64,000 nucleotides of DNA. Source: Cytophagales bacterium. GTDB lineage: Bacteria > Bacteroidota > Bacteroidia > Cytophagales > 172606-1. The position numbers were made by a program, and so were the translations under genes. Shown here piece by piece: positions 1 through 8,749 of this stretch (positions are counted from its first letter, which is position 1; every line of letters begins with the position of its first letter). The notes below the pieces were generated by a model that worked only from the letters and a program-made list of their open reading frames with translations, had not been told where the DNA came from and did no database searches. Location of the stretch: assembly GCA_030448185.1 (NCBI GenBank), contig JAUJNL010000019.1:1-64000 (forward strand), given 5' to 3'.

Positions 1-1
1 C

Positions 2-409
2 TTACGATATGACTATTATTATGACTCTATTTTTTTCGGAGATGTATTGGATCATTTACTCGATACTTGGGCTGTAGTAGTAAAAATAGCCAGGCAACTT
101 TAGACTGGTTGCCTGCTGATTGTGAGTATTCCTAATTTCAGTGAATTTAAGAATTTAATTAAAGTAGTTATCAAGGGCGATTTCACTTATGAAGAGTCCG
201 GAATTCTGGATAAAACGCATCTCAAGTTCTTCTGCAAAAAGAACATATTGCAACTAATGGAACTGGGTCCTTTCAGCGTGGCTAAAGTTTCTACGAATCT
301 TGAATATACCCCCTACGTTACTAAAAAGCATATATTCAATAAACTTACCTTCAAAGTTTTCGAAGAATTTCTGGCCTTGCAATATATTGTGGTGTCGGCA
401 AAGCGGTAA
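2..409 (+). pseudogene. Class I SAM-dependent methyltransferase, 3' part, frameshifted
   Basis: The reading frame enters from outside the window. Frame 2 from the first bases reads FFGDVLDHLLDTW, which resembles the post-motif I/II region of Methyltransf_11/23-type enzymes (usually GDVLEHL). It stops at a TAG near position 101. The neighbouring frame then continues with the motif III-like strand CLLIVSIPNFSEF and the C-terminal GILDKTHLKFF signature, ending at 409. One missing base near position 100 joins the two into one protein. Such methyltransferases are common in Bacteroidota surface-glycan clusters, which fits the glycosyltransferases just downstream. Only the C-terminal half is visible, so the substrate cannot be inferred. 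A GTG at 122 could be mis-called as a start, but the homology clearly continues upstream of it. Confidence 0.75.
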
Positions 410-429
410 AGTAATTTAATGGGTGAATA

Positions 430-1308
430 ATGAAATCACAAGTACAGGAGGTAGCCAATGCTGTAGCGGGAGTGGTGGTGCTATACAACCCTGACGAGAG
501 TGTGCTTGATCATATTGCCTCTTACATCGGTTCTCTTGACCGTCTATTTGTGGTTGACAATTCTGAAGTAGCGAACCAGGCGCTGCATCAATCTATTATA
601 CAGCAATTCCCTAAAGCCAGTCTTATCGTTAATCAGGCCAATCTGGGCATTGCCCGGGCACTAAATATCGGGGCTGAGGCGGCACTGGCCAGAGAATTTG
701 AATGGTTGCTTACGATGGACCAGGATAGTAAAGCCAGTCCTGCCATGATGAAGGACTTGGTTCAATACGCTAAAAGTTACCCGGATGGTACAATTGGTAT
801 TGTTGCGCCTACGTATACTGATAAGAATACGCCCGCTACTACGCCAGTTCACGAAGCCTGGCAAGAGATTTCTACCGTTATTACTTCTGGTAATTTGCTT
901 TCATTAAAGGCCTATAGGCAGGTTGGGCCCTTTGAGGATAAATTTTTTATTGACTACGTAGACCACGAATACTGTTTACGGCTGAGAAAGCATGGGTTTC
1001 GTATTGTGCAGGTTAATACCGCTACGCTCTATCATCAGCAGGGAAATATCGGCAGCAAAAAAGTATTTTCGCATCCGGTTTTTTTCTCTAATCATAATGC
1101 TACCCGACGATATTATATCACCCGGAACCGGTTGTACGTGATGGAAAAGTATGGTAAAGATTTTCCGGAGTTTCTGAAACTAGAGGTTTCTGGTATTTTC
1201 AAGGAGTTTGTTAAAATAATTTTTTTTGAGGACAGCAAGCTTCAAAAGCTGAAAAGTATTTGGAAAGGCTACTGGCACTATAAACAACGAAGATTTGGTA
1301 AATTATGA
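430..1308 (+). CDS. Glycosyltransferase family 2, rhamnosyltransferase-like
   Basis: Encodes 292 residues starting at ATG 430. The N-terminus carries the GT-A nucleotide-binding strand AGVVVLYNPDESV, and residues about 93-99 read LLTMDQDS, matching the DQD metal-binding motif of RfbF/WbbL-type rhamnosyltransferases. FFIDYVDHEYCLRLRKHG (about 175-192) is the usual acceptor-side region of GT2 enzymes. No signal peptide is visible, and the short hydrophobic C-terminal stretch fits a peripheral inner-membrane enzyme. The stop overlaps the next glycosyltransferase start by 4 bases (ATGA), suggesting translational coupling. It probably transfers a deoxyhexose to a lipid-linked glycan, but donor and acceptor are inferred from family resemblance only. 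Confidence 0.85.
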   Translation: MKSQVQEVANAVAGVVVLYNPDESVLDHIASYIGSLDRLFVVDNSEVANQALHQSIIQQFPKASLIVNQANLGIARALNIGAEAALAREFEWLLTMDQDSKASPAMMKDLVQYAKSYPDGTIGIVAPTYTDKNTPATTPVHEAWQEISTVITSGNLLSLKAYRQVGPFEDKFFIDYVDHEYCLRLRKHGFRIVQVNTATLYHQQGNIGSKKVFSHPVFFSNHNATRRYYITRNRLYVMEKYGKDFPEFLKLEVSGIFKEFVKIIFFEDSKLQKLKSIWKGYWHYKQRRFGKL

Positions 1309-2333
1309 CTATAAAAGGTGCTAGCCAGTCTCCCAAAGTATACGTTGTCATATTGAACTACCGGGGGTGGGAAGATACAATAGAGTGCCTCGAAAGTATT
1401 TTCAGGGCCGACTATTCTAATTTTCAGGTTGTTGTCATTGATAATCATTCACCCAATGATTCAGTGGCCCGAATTCGGCAGTGGGCTGAAGGAAAAGGAA
1501 CAGTAGCCCTGTCGGAAAATGCTTCCCCCGAATTCCAGTATTTGGTAGACGCCCCCATTGCCAAACCTATTCCTTACCAGTTTTTCTACGGGCAGGAGCT
1601 AACTCCGTCAATTATAAGGCAAACCCACAGTCCACTTATCCTTGTGCAGTCGGAGCATAATGGCGGTTTTGCTGCCGGAAATAATCTGTTTATCAAACAC
1701 ATTCTTGAGGAGGACGCCTACGTCTGGCTGCTGAACCCCGACATGGTGGCCGACCACCAGGCCATGTCGGCACTAGTGGCAGCAGCCCAAGCTTCCCCTG
1801 CCGCAACGGTAATCGGATCAGTAGTCAAGAGTTACGCTAATCCAGCTCAGGTACTGGAGTTTGGTGGATGCAAACTCAATCTAATGACTGGTACCGCTTC
1901 TTCGGTATTATCCAGGGAAGAAGTTACCCGGATTGATTATATATCGGGTGGCTCCTTTTTTACCCATCTTCGTAATTTTAAGCTTTATGGCTTACTTCCG
2001 GAAGAATATTTTCTGTACTGGGAAGAGACCGACTGGTGCTACCGGGCAAAAAAGGCCGGAGTAGGCTTTACAGTATGCGAGTCGGCGGTTTGCTACGATA
2101 AAGGGGGCACTTCGGTAGGACGCGGATTTTTAGCTGAATACTATTACAGCCTTAATGCCCTCCGGTTTTTGAATAAATATAACCCTAAATATATCCCAAC
2201 CGTACTTTTTTTCAACATTTTCAGGATCGGTAAACGGCTGATGCAAGGGCGAATGAACCGGGTAGATGCCATTATTAAGGCCAGCACCCACTTTGTACTG
2301 GCCAAGACACCATCAATCATAAAAAAGCAATAG
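1305..2333 (+). CDS. Glycosyltransferase family 2
   Basis: Encodes 342 residues and overlaps the previous gene by 4 bases. The N-terminal VYVVILNYRGWEDTIECL is the GT-A nucleotide-binding fold; VVVIDNHSPNDS and LLNPDMV (DxD-like) follow. EEYFLYWEETDWCYRAKK is the typical ED-containing catalytic region of WbbL/RfbF-like GT2 enzymes. A longer-than-usual insert lies between the DN motif and the LLNPD motif (about residues 60-120). With its partner upstream it belongs to the surface-glycan assembly cluster. Specific sugar unknown. Confidence 0.85.
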   Translation: MTIKGASQSPKVYVVILNYRGWEDTIECLESIFRADYSNFQVVVIDNHSPNDSVARIRQWAEGKGTVALSENASPEFQYLVDAPIAKPIPYQFFYGQELTPSIIRQTHSPLILVQSEHNGGFAAGNNLFIKHILEEDAYVWLLNPDMVADHQAMSALVAAAQASPAATVIGSVVKSYANPAQVLEFGGCKLNLMTGTASSVLSREEVTRIDYISGGSFFTHLRNFKLYGLLPEEYFLYWEETDWCYRAKKAGVGFTVCESAVCYDKGGTSVGRGFLAEYYYSLNALRFLNKYNPKYIPTVLFFNIFRIGKRLMQGRMNRVDAIIKASTHFVLAKTPSIIKKQ

Positions 2334-2488
2334 AAGTTTAAAATGTATGATGGGCAATCAGCAAGGGAAATTGTTTATGAGGTATTACTCAATAGGGCGG
2401 CATGCCCGTTATGATTCACTTCCGGATTTAGGATTGTACCTATATTTGCGGGCCAATCAGGCTTTGTTTCGTTGTTAATACCGGCTAT

Positions 2489-3765
2489 ATGAGGGTTAAT
2501 AAATATTATTTTCTGCTTGTATTCATTTACTTCTTCCTGAATAGTGCCGGGCTGCCCGCTAATTTGCTGTATACTATTTTACTGACACCCTTGTTTTATT
2601 ACTGGCTATTGGATAAAAAGGAGCAGTGGGTGATTGCGAAGTTCATTGCATCCCTGCTGCCGTTTGCCATTGTCCACCTTTTAATGAAGTAGACACCTTT
2701 TTCTACTTTAAATCAGTAGCTTATTATTTGGCAGTCTATATTTTCGTGTATACCTGCGCTGTTTTCGCCGCTTGGTATCGGGGATGGCCGGGTATTTTTT
2801 GAGAAAATAGTAAACTACAACTTTGCTTTTACCTTATTATCCCTGCTGCTCTTTTTTACCCCTTATCAAAAGCTAGTCTGGTATGTAAGTACCGTATCGG
2901 GAGGACTCGAAAACTTTCCCCGGCTGGCCATGCTTACCTACGAAGCCTCGTACTATTCCACCTTGTTGGTACCCTTTTTGCCTTATTCTTCCTGCGCCTG
3001 CTCTCCGGAAAGTTTGACCAAAGAACCATCCTATTTACCCTGATGGTTAGTTTTTCACTGGTTCTTTCCTTTTCGCTGGGTGTGCTTGCCTGTCTGGTCT
3101 TTGCCTTTATCCTGCTGATTTTATTCAATGCCAGCCTATTGCTTAAGCGCAAGGCCATCTTCTACAGTTTTTGTACCCTGGCCTTGTTAGGAGTGGCAGC
3201 TCTTCTATTTTTGTTCGTTATTTATCCCGAAAACCCGTTAACGGTACGCGTAGTCAATGTACTGTCCGGGGTAGACAGTTCCGGAAAAGGGCGCACCTTT
3301 GAAAGCGTTTCAATTAGGCTACCAGATAGCTGAAGCAAAAAGTGTTTGGTTTGGAGTAGGGCCCGGACAAGTAAAAGTAGCGGGAGACTTTATAATCCGC
3401 CGTTTTTATAGTCTGCCGGCCGCTTTTGAGGGTCGGTAACCATTCCGTGTGCCTTTGCTGAGACATTAGCCATCTTTGGATTTTTGGGAGCCGGACTTCG
3501 CTTGTTTATGGAGATTTTTCTCTTCTTCCGGACCCGAGTGTACAGCAATTATTTTCGGTTCTTCTTATTCACTTATATGTTTATCTACCAGTTTACCGGC
3601 AGCTTTATCACTAATATTGCCGAGTACATAATTTGGGTGTTTGCCTTTGTGAATGTGTTTCCGGAGTTTGATAAGAAGAACTTAACTGCCCCCCTGCTCA
3701 CCACGCTTAGGCCTTCCAATTATCTGATTAAAAGCGGACTTACCGCCAATACCCAACAGATCTAA
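2489..3765 (+). pseudogene. O-antigen polymerase (Wzy)-like membrane protein, frameshifted
   Basis: Three to five frame segments together give a very hydrophobic protein of about 420 residues. The pieces are 2489-2692 (an N-terminal pair of membrane segments), about 2680-2820 (an extension reading VDTFFYFKSVAYYLAVYIF), about 2840-3050 (containing LAMLTYEASYYSTLLVP), 3043-3333 (membrane segments then VLSGVDSSGKGRTFES) and 3484-3765. The YEASYYSTL and SGxDSSGKGRTFE motifs are typical of Wzy/O-antigen ligase-like proteins in Bacteroidota. Each break is repaired by a one-base shift, so either the gene is decayed or the consensus is wrong. Position between glycosyltransferases supports a polymerase role. 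Confidence 0.65.
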
Positions 3766-3777
3766 AACTGCTTCCAA

Positions 3778-4901
3778 TTGATTCCCCGTAAACTGAAAAT
3801 AGGGCTTGATGCCAAATGGTTTTTTGAAGGCCCGGTGAGTAACAGAATTGTTGTTCAGAATCTGATCATCCACCTGATTGGGCAAAATGTTGACCATGAA
3901 CTATTCTTGTTCTTGGATAAAAATCTCAATCAAAACCATTTCCCCTCCAAACCCCTCACGTCCATTTGATATACGTGTGGGCCGGGAATAATTTGTTGTC
4001 AAATTTGTTTGTACTCCCGCCGGAGGCCAGAAAATTAGGACTCGATATCGTTGTTTTCCAGAACTTCGCTTCTTTGGGCAGCCGGTTCAAAAAACTAACG
4101 TATATCTATGATGTGATCTTTCTTTCTAATCCTGAATTCTTTTCCTTGAAGGAAAGACTCTATTTTCGCCACTGAGGGCACTCGCCAGGCAGTCAGACCG
4201 GCTCTGCACGATTTCTGAAGAAGAAAAAAAGCGTTTATTAAAGTATCAATTAAGAGAGATGCTAGTGACATTGACGCAATTCCCCTGGGAGTTGACCCCC
4301 GATTCCAGCCTGCGGATTGCTATGACCAGGCGAGACTAAAGAATTTTCGCCAAAAATACAAGCTTCCGGAACGGTACCTGCTGTATGTAGGCCGTCTCAA
4401 TATCCGGAAAAACATTCTGAATTTACTGAAGGCGCTTCCGTTGCTGCGCGATCAAAACATTCCTCTGGTAATTGTCGGGGCAAAAGACTGGAAGATGCCT
4501 TCCTTCGATGCTATTATTACCGAACATAACCTGACCAACCGGCTCATCTTCACCGGTCATATTCCCGATGAGGATTTGCCCGTTTTTTTGCACTAGCCAC
4601 CCTTTTTTGTTTCCCTTCCTTCGCGGAAGGTTTTGGGCCGCCACCTTTAGAGTCCATGGCTTCCGGGGTACCCGTTGTAGTCTCTGACCGCACTTCGCTG
4701 CCCGAAGTCTGCGGAGAAGCTGGTAATTATGTGAATCCAGATGATCCTTATTCCATTGCCAGCACCATTAATATTCTCCTGGAAGATCAATTACTTTACG
4801 CGCAGAAGCAGGAACTGGGCCTGAAACGGTCCCGGTTATTTACCTGGGATAAATCCGCCCGGAAACTTATGCAAAGCATTTTAGTAACATTGCAATCATA
4901 A
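3778..4901 (+). pseudogene. GT4-type glycosyltransferase (family 1 domain), frameshifted
   Basis: The protein is spread over at least four frame segments. The N-terminus reads KLKIGLDAKWFFEGPVSNRIVVQNL, close to the start of mannosyltransferase-like GT4 enzymes. The middle piece (3966-4175) reads LTYIYDVIFLSNPEFFSLKERL. About 4330-4590 reads ERYLLYVGRLNIRKNILNLLKAL, the hallmark of the donor-binding lobe. The last piece, 4656-4901, starts at SGVPVVVSDRTSLPEVCGEAG, the E-x7-E region. The order is fully collinear with one GT4 protein of about 370 residues, so the breaks look like base indels and not a rearrangement. It probably forms part of the same surface-glycan pathway. Confidence 0.75.
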
Positions 4902-4938
4902 TTGGTCAGACCTGATAATCAGAAATACCAGAAACTGA

Positions 4939-6043
4939 ATGAAAATTGCAATTGCCGGTACTCGTGGCATCCCTAATAACTACAGCGGATTTGAGCAGCT
5001 AGCCGAATATCTCTCAAAAACATTGGTAGAAATGGGGCATGAGGTATACGTATATAACTCCCATAATCACGTGTATCAGGAAAAGCTGTGGAATGGGGTG
5101 CACATTATCCATCAGCACGATCCTGAGTATAAACTAGGTACCTTCGGGCAGTTTATCTACGATTACAATTGTGTAAAAGACAGTCATAAGCGGAATTTTG
5201 ATGTAATTCTGCTGCTAGGGTATACGAGTAGCTCAGTTTGGGGACGGCTGCTGCCTAAAAAGGCCATTATCATTTCCAATATGGATGGGTTGGAATGGAA
5301 GCGTTCCAAATACAGCCGTCCGGTGCAGGAGTTCCTGAAGTTTGCCGAAAAATGGGCCGTACAGACCAGCGACTATCTGGTTGCTGACTCAATAGGTATC
5401 CAAAATTACCTCAAAAACAAATACAAGGTCGAATCAAATTTTATCCCTTACGGAGCTTACCTTTTTACTTCCCCCGATCCGGCCGTTTTGGATGAGTTTA
5501 CACTAGTGCCCTACCAGTATGACATGTTGATGGCCCGGATGGAACCGGAGAATAATATTGATGTTATTTTACAGGGCGTGCAGCAATCGGCGGTTGACCG
5601 TACTTTTCTGGTAATTGGGAATTATAAGAAGAAGTTTGGCTTCTACTTGTACGATAAATTTAAAAGTGAAAGAATCCGTTTTATTGGTGGATTGTTTGAT
5701 ATCAATAAACTGAACCAGATTCGATACTTCTCTAATATTTACTTTCACGGGCACAGCGTAGGGGTACCAACCCTTCGCTGCTTGAAGGCTATGGCCTCAG
5801 TGCCCTAATCTGTGCCCATCAGAATGAATTTAACAGCTCTATTCTGGGAAAAGACGCTTATTATTTTTCGGATAGCCAGGAGGCTAAACACGTGTTGGAA
5901 TCCGTTGATAAACAAAAAGCCGAAGAATCAGCGAAGATAGAGGCTAACATCAAAAGATAGCCAACTTTTATACCTGGGAAAAAGTGAATAGCGATTATGA
6001 GAAAATGATGCGGGAGTGCATTGCTAAAGGCAAACGCATATAA
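4939..6043 (+). pseudogene. DUF1972 / GT4 glycosyltransferase with C-terminal frameshifts
   Basis: The intact part (4939-5808) encodes 289 residues beginning MKIAIAGTRGIPNNYSGFEQ, the signature of the DUF1972 N-terminal lobe found in WcaL/CpsF-like rhamnosyl- or galactosyltransferases. YDMLMARMEPENNI marks the start of the C-terminal GT4 lobe. At about 5765 the frame breaks; one base of shift gives GTNPSLLEAMAS, the expected donor-site loop, continuing to about 5960. A second shift gives ANFYTWEKVNSDYEKM, ending at TAA 6041-6043. The full protein would be about 365 residues, normal for the family. Downstream is the ligase-like gene, consistent with one transcript. Confidence 0.8.
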
Positions 6044-6128
6044 GTGGTTGTATGGGTAGCTTAAAAACGAGTCAAATATTCCAGATAAGGATCATGCTGT
6101 CCTGCATAATACCATCCGGTATTACTGT

Positions 6129-7367
6129 TTGTTGTTAATTATAATCACACTACCCTTCTCCGTTCCAATCAATAGTATTTGTATTATGCTGTTGGGAGCC
6201 CACTGGCTGATAGAAGGCAATTGGGGTACTAAATTCCGGCAGCTTACGCATAATTACCCCGCTTTGATTTTTATTGGTTTGTATGTACTCAACGTTGCGG
6301 GGATGCTGTATACCACCGATGTAAAGCCCGGCGCTGCGGATCTGGAAACCAAGCTTGCGATCCTGGTAATGCCGCTGGTGTTAGGCTCAGTTCCGCCAAT
6401 TGGTAATATTCGCGTGAGCCATCTATGTAAAGTATTTGTGGCAGTAAATACGGCAGCAGCTTTATTTTGCGTGGGTGGCGCAATCTATCATTACTTTTTC
6501 CACCAGACTAATAAATACTTTTTTTACCACGACCTGAGTGGGCTAATTGGCATGCACGCCATTTACTTTTCTATGTATCTGAGCTTTTGTCTGTTCACCC
6601 TGACCGATTATCTGGTAAATAACTGGTATCGTTCAGAAAGATGGCTTAAGTGGACCATCATGATGTTAATGGGGGTTCTGTTTGGGGTAGTCATACTGCT
6701 TTCCTCTAAAACGATACTGCTTTCGTTACTGCTTTTTCTGAGTGGCTTTTGTATATTTTATTTTCTCTCTAACCGGAAGCATTGGGTCAGTGCTTTACTG
6801 ATTATAGCCGCCAATGCTATAGTAATCTTTGCTCTGCTGGTGGTACCTTATACCCGGGAGAGATTCCGCCATGCTTTTGAAACGGATTTCCAGTTTATGC
6901 GGGAGGGTAATTATGATATTTACTATACCGGACTCTCTCTACGGGTGGTAATCTGGAAATTAAGTGTTGAAATTGTACGGGAAAACAACGTATGGTTAGC
7001 TGGCGTGGGCACCGGCGATTCACAGGCATTTCTGGATGATAAGTACCGGCAGTATCACCTGTATACCGGCAATAAGGCCCTCAACGACAATGGATACCTG
7101 GGCTATAATGGGCATAATCAATACATTCAGTTTCTGCTTTGCCTGGGTATAGTTGGCCTACTGTATTTCATACTCTATTTAGGAATTCCAGCTTGGACTG
7201 CCCTGAGGCGAAGAGATTATCTTTTTTTGGCATTTGTGCTCTTCTTCGCCATCTGCTGTCTTACAGAATCTATTTTATGCCGACAGAAAGGAGTCGTATT
7301 TTACGCCCTGTTCAGTGCGTTGTTCATGTTCCACCGGTTCCTGCCCAGCCGACCCTCCGCAAGATAA
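6129..7367 (+). CDS. O-antigen ligase family membrane protein
   Basis: Encodes about 412 residues with roughly ten hydrophobic segments and a large external loop near residues 230-330 containing RVVIWKLSVEIVRENN, VGTGDSQAFLDDKY and GYNGHNQYIQFLL. That last pattern (GxxxHNxYL-like) is characteristic of Wzy_C/WaaL-type O-antigen ligases. The open frame begins at a TTG, but an ATG at 6052 (MGSLKTSQIF...) joins after a one-base shift near 6080 to give a better N-terminus, so the true start is probably 6052. It closes the glycan cluster and is convergent with the SusD gene 80 bases away. It would ligate or polymerise lipid-linked glycan in the inner membrane. Confidence 0.8.
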   Translation: MLLIIITLPFSVPINSICIMLLGAHWLIEGNWGTKFRQLTHNYPALIFIGLYVLNVAGMLYTTDVKPGAADLETKLAILVMPLVLGSVPPIGNIRVSHLCKVFVAVNTAAALFCVGGAIYHYFFHQTNKYFFYHDLSGLIGMHAIYFSMYLSFCLFTLTDYLVNNWYRSERWLKWTIMMLMGVLFGVVILLSSKTILLSLLLFLSGFCIFYFLSNRKHWVSALLIIAANAIVIFALLVVPYTRERFRHAFETDFQFMREGNYDIYYTGLSLRVVIWKLSVEIVRENNVWLAGVGTGDSQAFLDDKYRQYHLYTGNKALNDNGYLGYNGHNQYIQFLLCLGIVGLLYFILYLGIPAWTALRRRDYLFLAFVLFFAICCLTESILCRQKGVVFYALFSALFMFHRFLPSRPSAR

Positions 7368-7447
7368 GCTGGCCTCATCTGCTAAAATGGAATAAGAACA
7401 CGTTGCCGAAAATTATACTGCTTAGGGAGTACTCATTAATTTACCCC

Positions 7448-8746
7448 CTAAATTTCCGGGTCAGCTGGCGTAGCTGGATTATTTTCCCGTTCAACCCTTG
7501 GGTACGGAAGGAAATTCCGGTTGCGTTCAGCACCCGGTTGGCCTGGTCCAGGACGCCCAAACCGGCGGTTATCTTCCAGGCGGAATCCCTGAAACGCCAG
7601 TTCAATGACCCGGTTACGGTAAATTTCGGTTAGCACCGCGGCTGCGGTCTCAGGACCTGAGTAGGGAGGTAAATCGGCTCCTATCCCGAAAGCATCCGTC
7701 TTTTTTGTCAACACTTTATTCAATTCACTAATGGCACTGGTTATGTCTCCCTTCCGGGCAAAGGCTTCGGCCCGGATCAGTAGCATTTCACCCGGCAGAT
7801 ATACGGGAATGGGAGCACTGTTTGCCGTATAAAAACCTGTTCCCAGATTCAATTTGGGATCAGGAGCGGAGCGGAGGTAGAATGTCAATCGTTTGTCATC
7901 GGCCGCAGGAGCTAGTTCACCCGTCAGGCCAAGAGCTGCATTAGCTGGCTCGAACAGATTCCGGTTACCGAAAGCTATATCGAAGAGTGGATTTCTGCTG
8001 GTCTCATCGAAAGTGAACACCGAACGCTTGGTCAGGTCTACCCGGCCGGCCGCTGCCAGGGCTTTGTCATAATCCCCGGCAAATAAACTATACCTTGCAA
8101 TCAATGCCTGCAAGGTGTTAGCTAGATCAATGCCAGGGACAATTTTTGCGTTAAAATCTGCCGACACCGGAGTGGCCGCTAGCTGCACCGCGGCTACTTC
8201 CAGTTGACTTACCGCATCCCTTAGTAACGCGACCCGGTCCACAAACGGGGCGTTTTCTGCTACTGACAACGGAGACTGCTGGAAAAATTCTACCAAAGTA
8301 CCAATCGCAAGAGCCCTGAAAATGGAGGCATACGCGACAATGCCACTTTGGGTACCAGGCTCTGGGGCATTACCTGCGTTTTTCAGTACTAAGTCGGCAT
8401 TAGCCTTGATCAGCTGGCTTTGGGTCCAGAGATTGCGCACCACCGCATTGGCATTGGTAACGTTGCCTGCCCCCACGCTCACATTGAATTCTTCAATGTT
8501 TCCCACGTTCAGTACAGTGAGCTCTCTGGTCGTTAAGCCACCGGCAGCAACTCTATTATAGAGCACGCTTAATAGGCCGCTAGTGCTATATCGTTGCTGT
8601 AAGCCATTGCATAGTGTTATCAATCCATCGGATGAGTTAACTACCTGCTGTTCCGCAGCAGTACTGGGATTAAGATATTCCTCCCGGCAGGCGCTTCCGG
8701 TCAGTAGCAATCCCAAAAAACTGAGGTAAATCCAATATTTCTTCAT
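7448..8746 (-). CDS. SusD/RagB family outer-membrane lipoprotein
   Basis: Encodes 432 residues. The N-terminus MKKYWIYLSFLGLLLTGSACREE is a lipoprotein signal with lipobox Cys at about residue 20. NADLVLKNA and RALAIGTLVEFF (about 115-150) belong to the N-terminal TPR-like helical region. The C-terminal half has YLPGEMLLIRAEAFARKGD (normally the LLrAEa helix), then EIYRNRVIELAFQGFRLEDNRRFGRP, the usual SusD signature before the C-terminal LPYPRVERENNP (LPiPq.Ei.aNP). It starts 3 bases after the SusC stop, the standard SusC-SusD order. It caps the transporter and binds an oligomeric ligand at the cell surface. It is somewhat shorter than the usual 480-550 residues. Confidence 0.93.
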   Translation of the reverse strand: MKKYWIYLSFLGLLLTGSACREEYLNPSTAAEQQVVNSSDGLITLCNGLQQRYSTSGLLSVLYNRVAAGGLTTRELTVLNVGNIEEFNVSVGAGNVTNANAVVRNLWTQSQLIKANADLVLKNAGNAPEPGTQSGIVAYASIFRALAIGTLVEFFQQSPLSVAENAPFVDRVALLRDAVSQLEVAAVQLAATPVSADFNAKIVPGIDLANTLQALIARYSLFAGDYDKALAAAGRVDLTKRSVFTFDETSRNPLFDIAFGNRNLFEPANAALGLTGELAPAADDKRLTFYLRSAPDPKLNLGTGFYTANSAPIPVYLPGEMLLIRAEAFARKGDITSAISELNKVLTKKTDAFGIGADLPPYSGPETAAAVLTEIYRNRVIELAFQGFRLEDNRRFGRPGPGQPGAERNRNFLPYPRVERENNPATPADPEI

Positions 8747-8749
8747 GGC

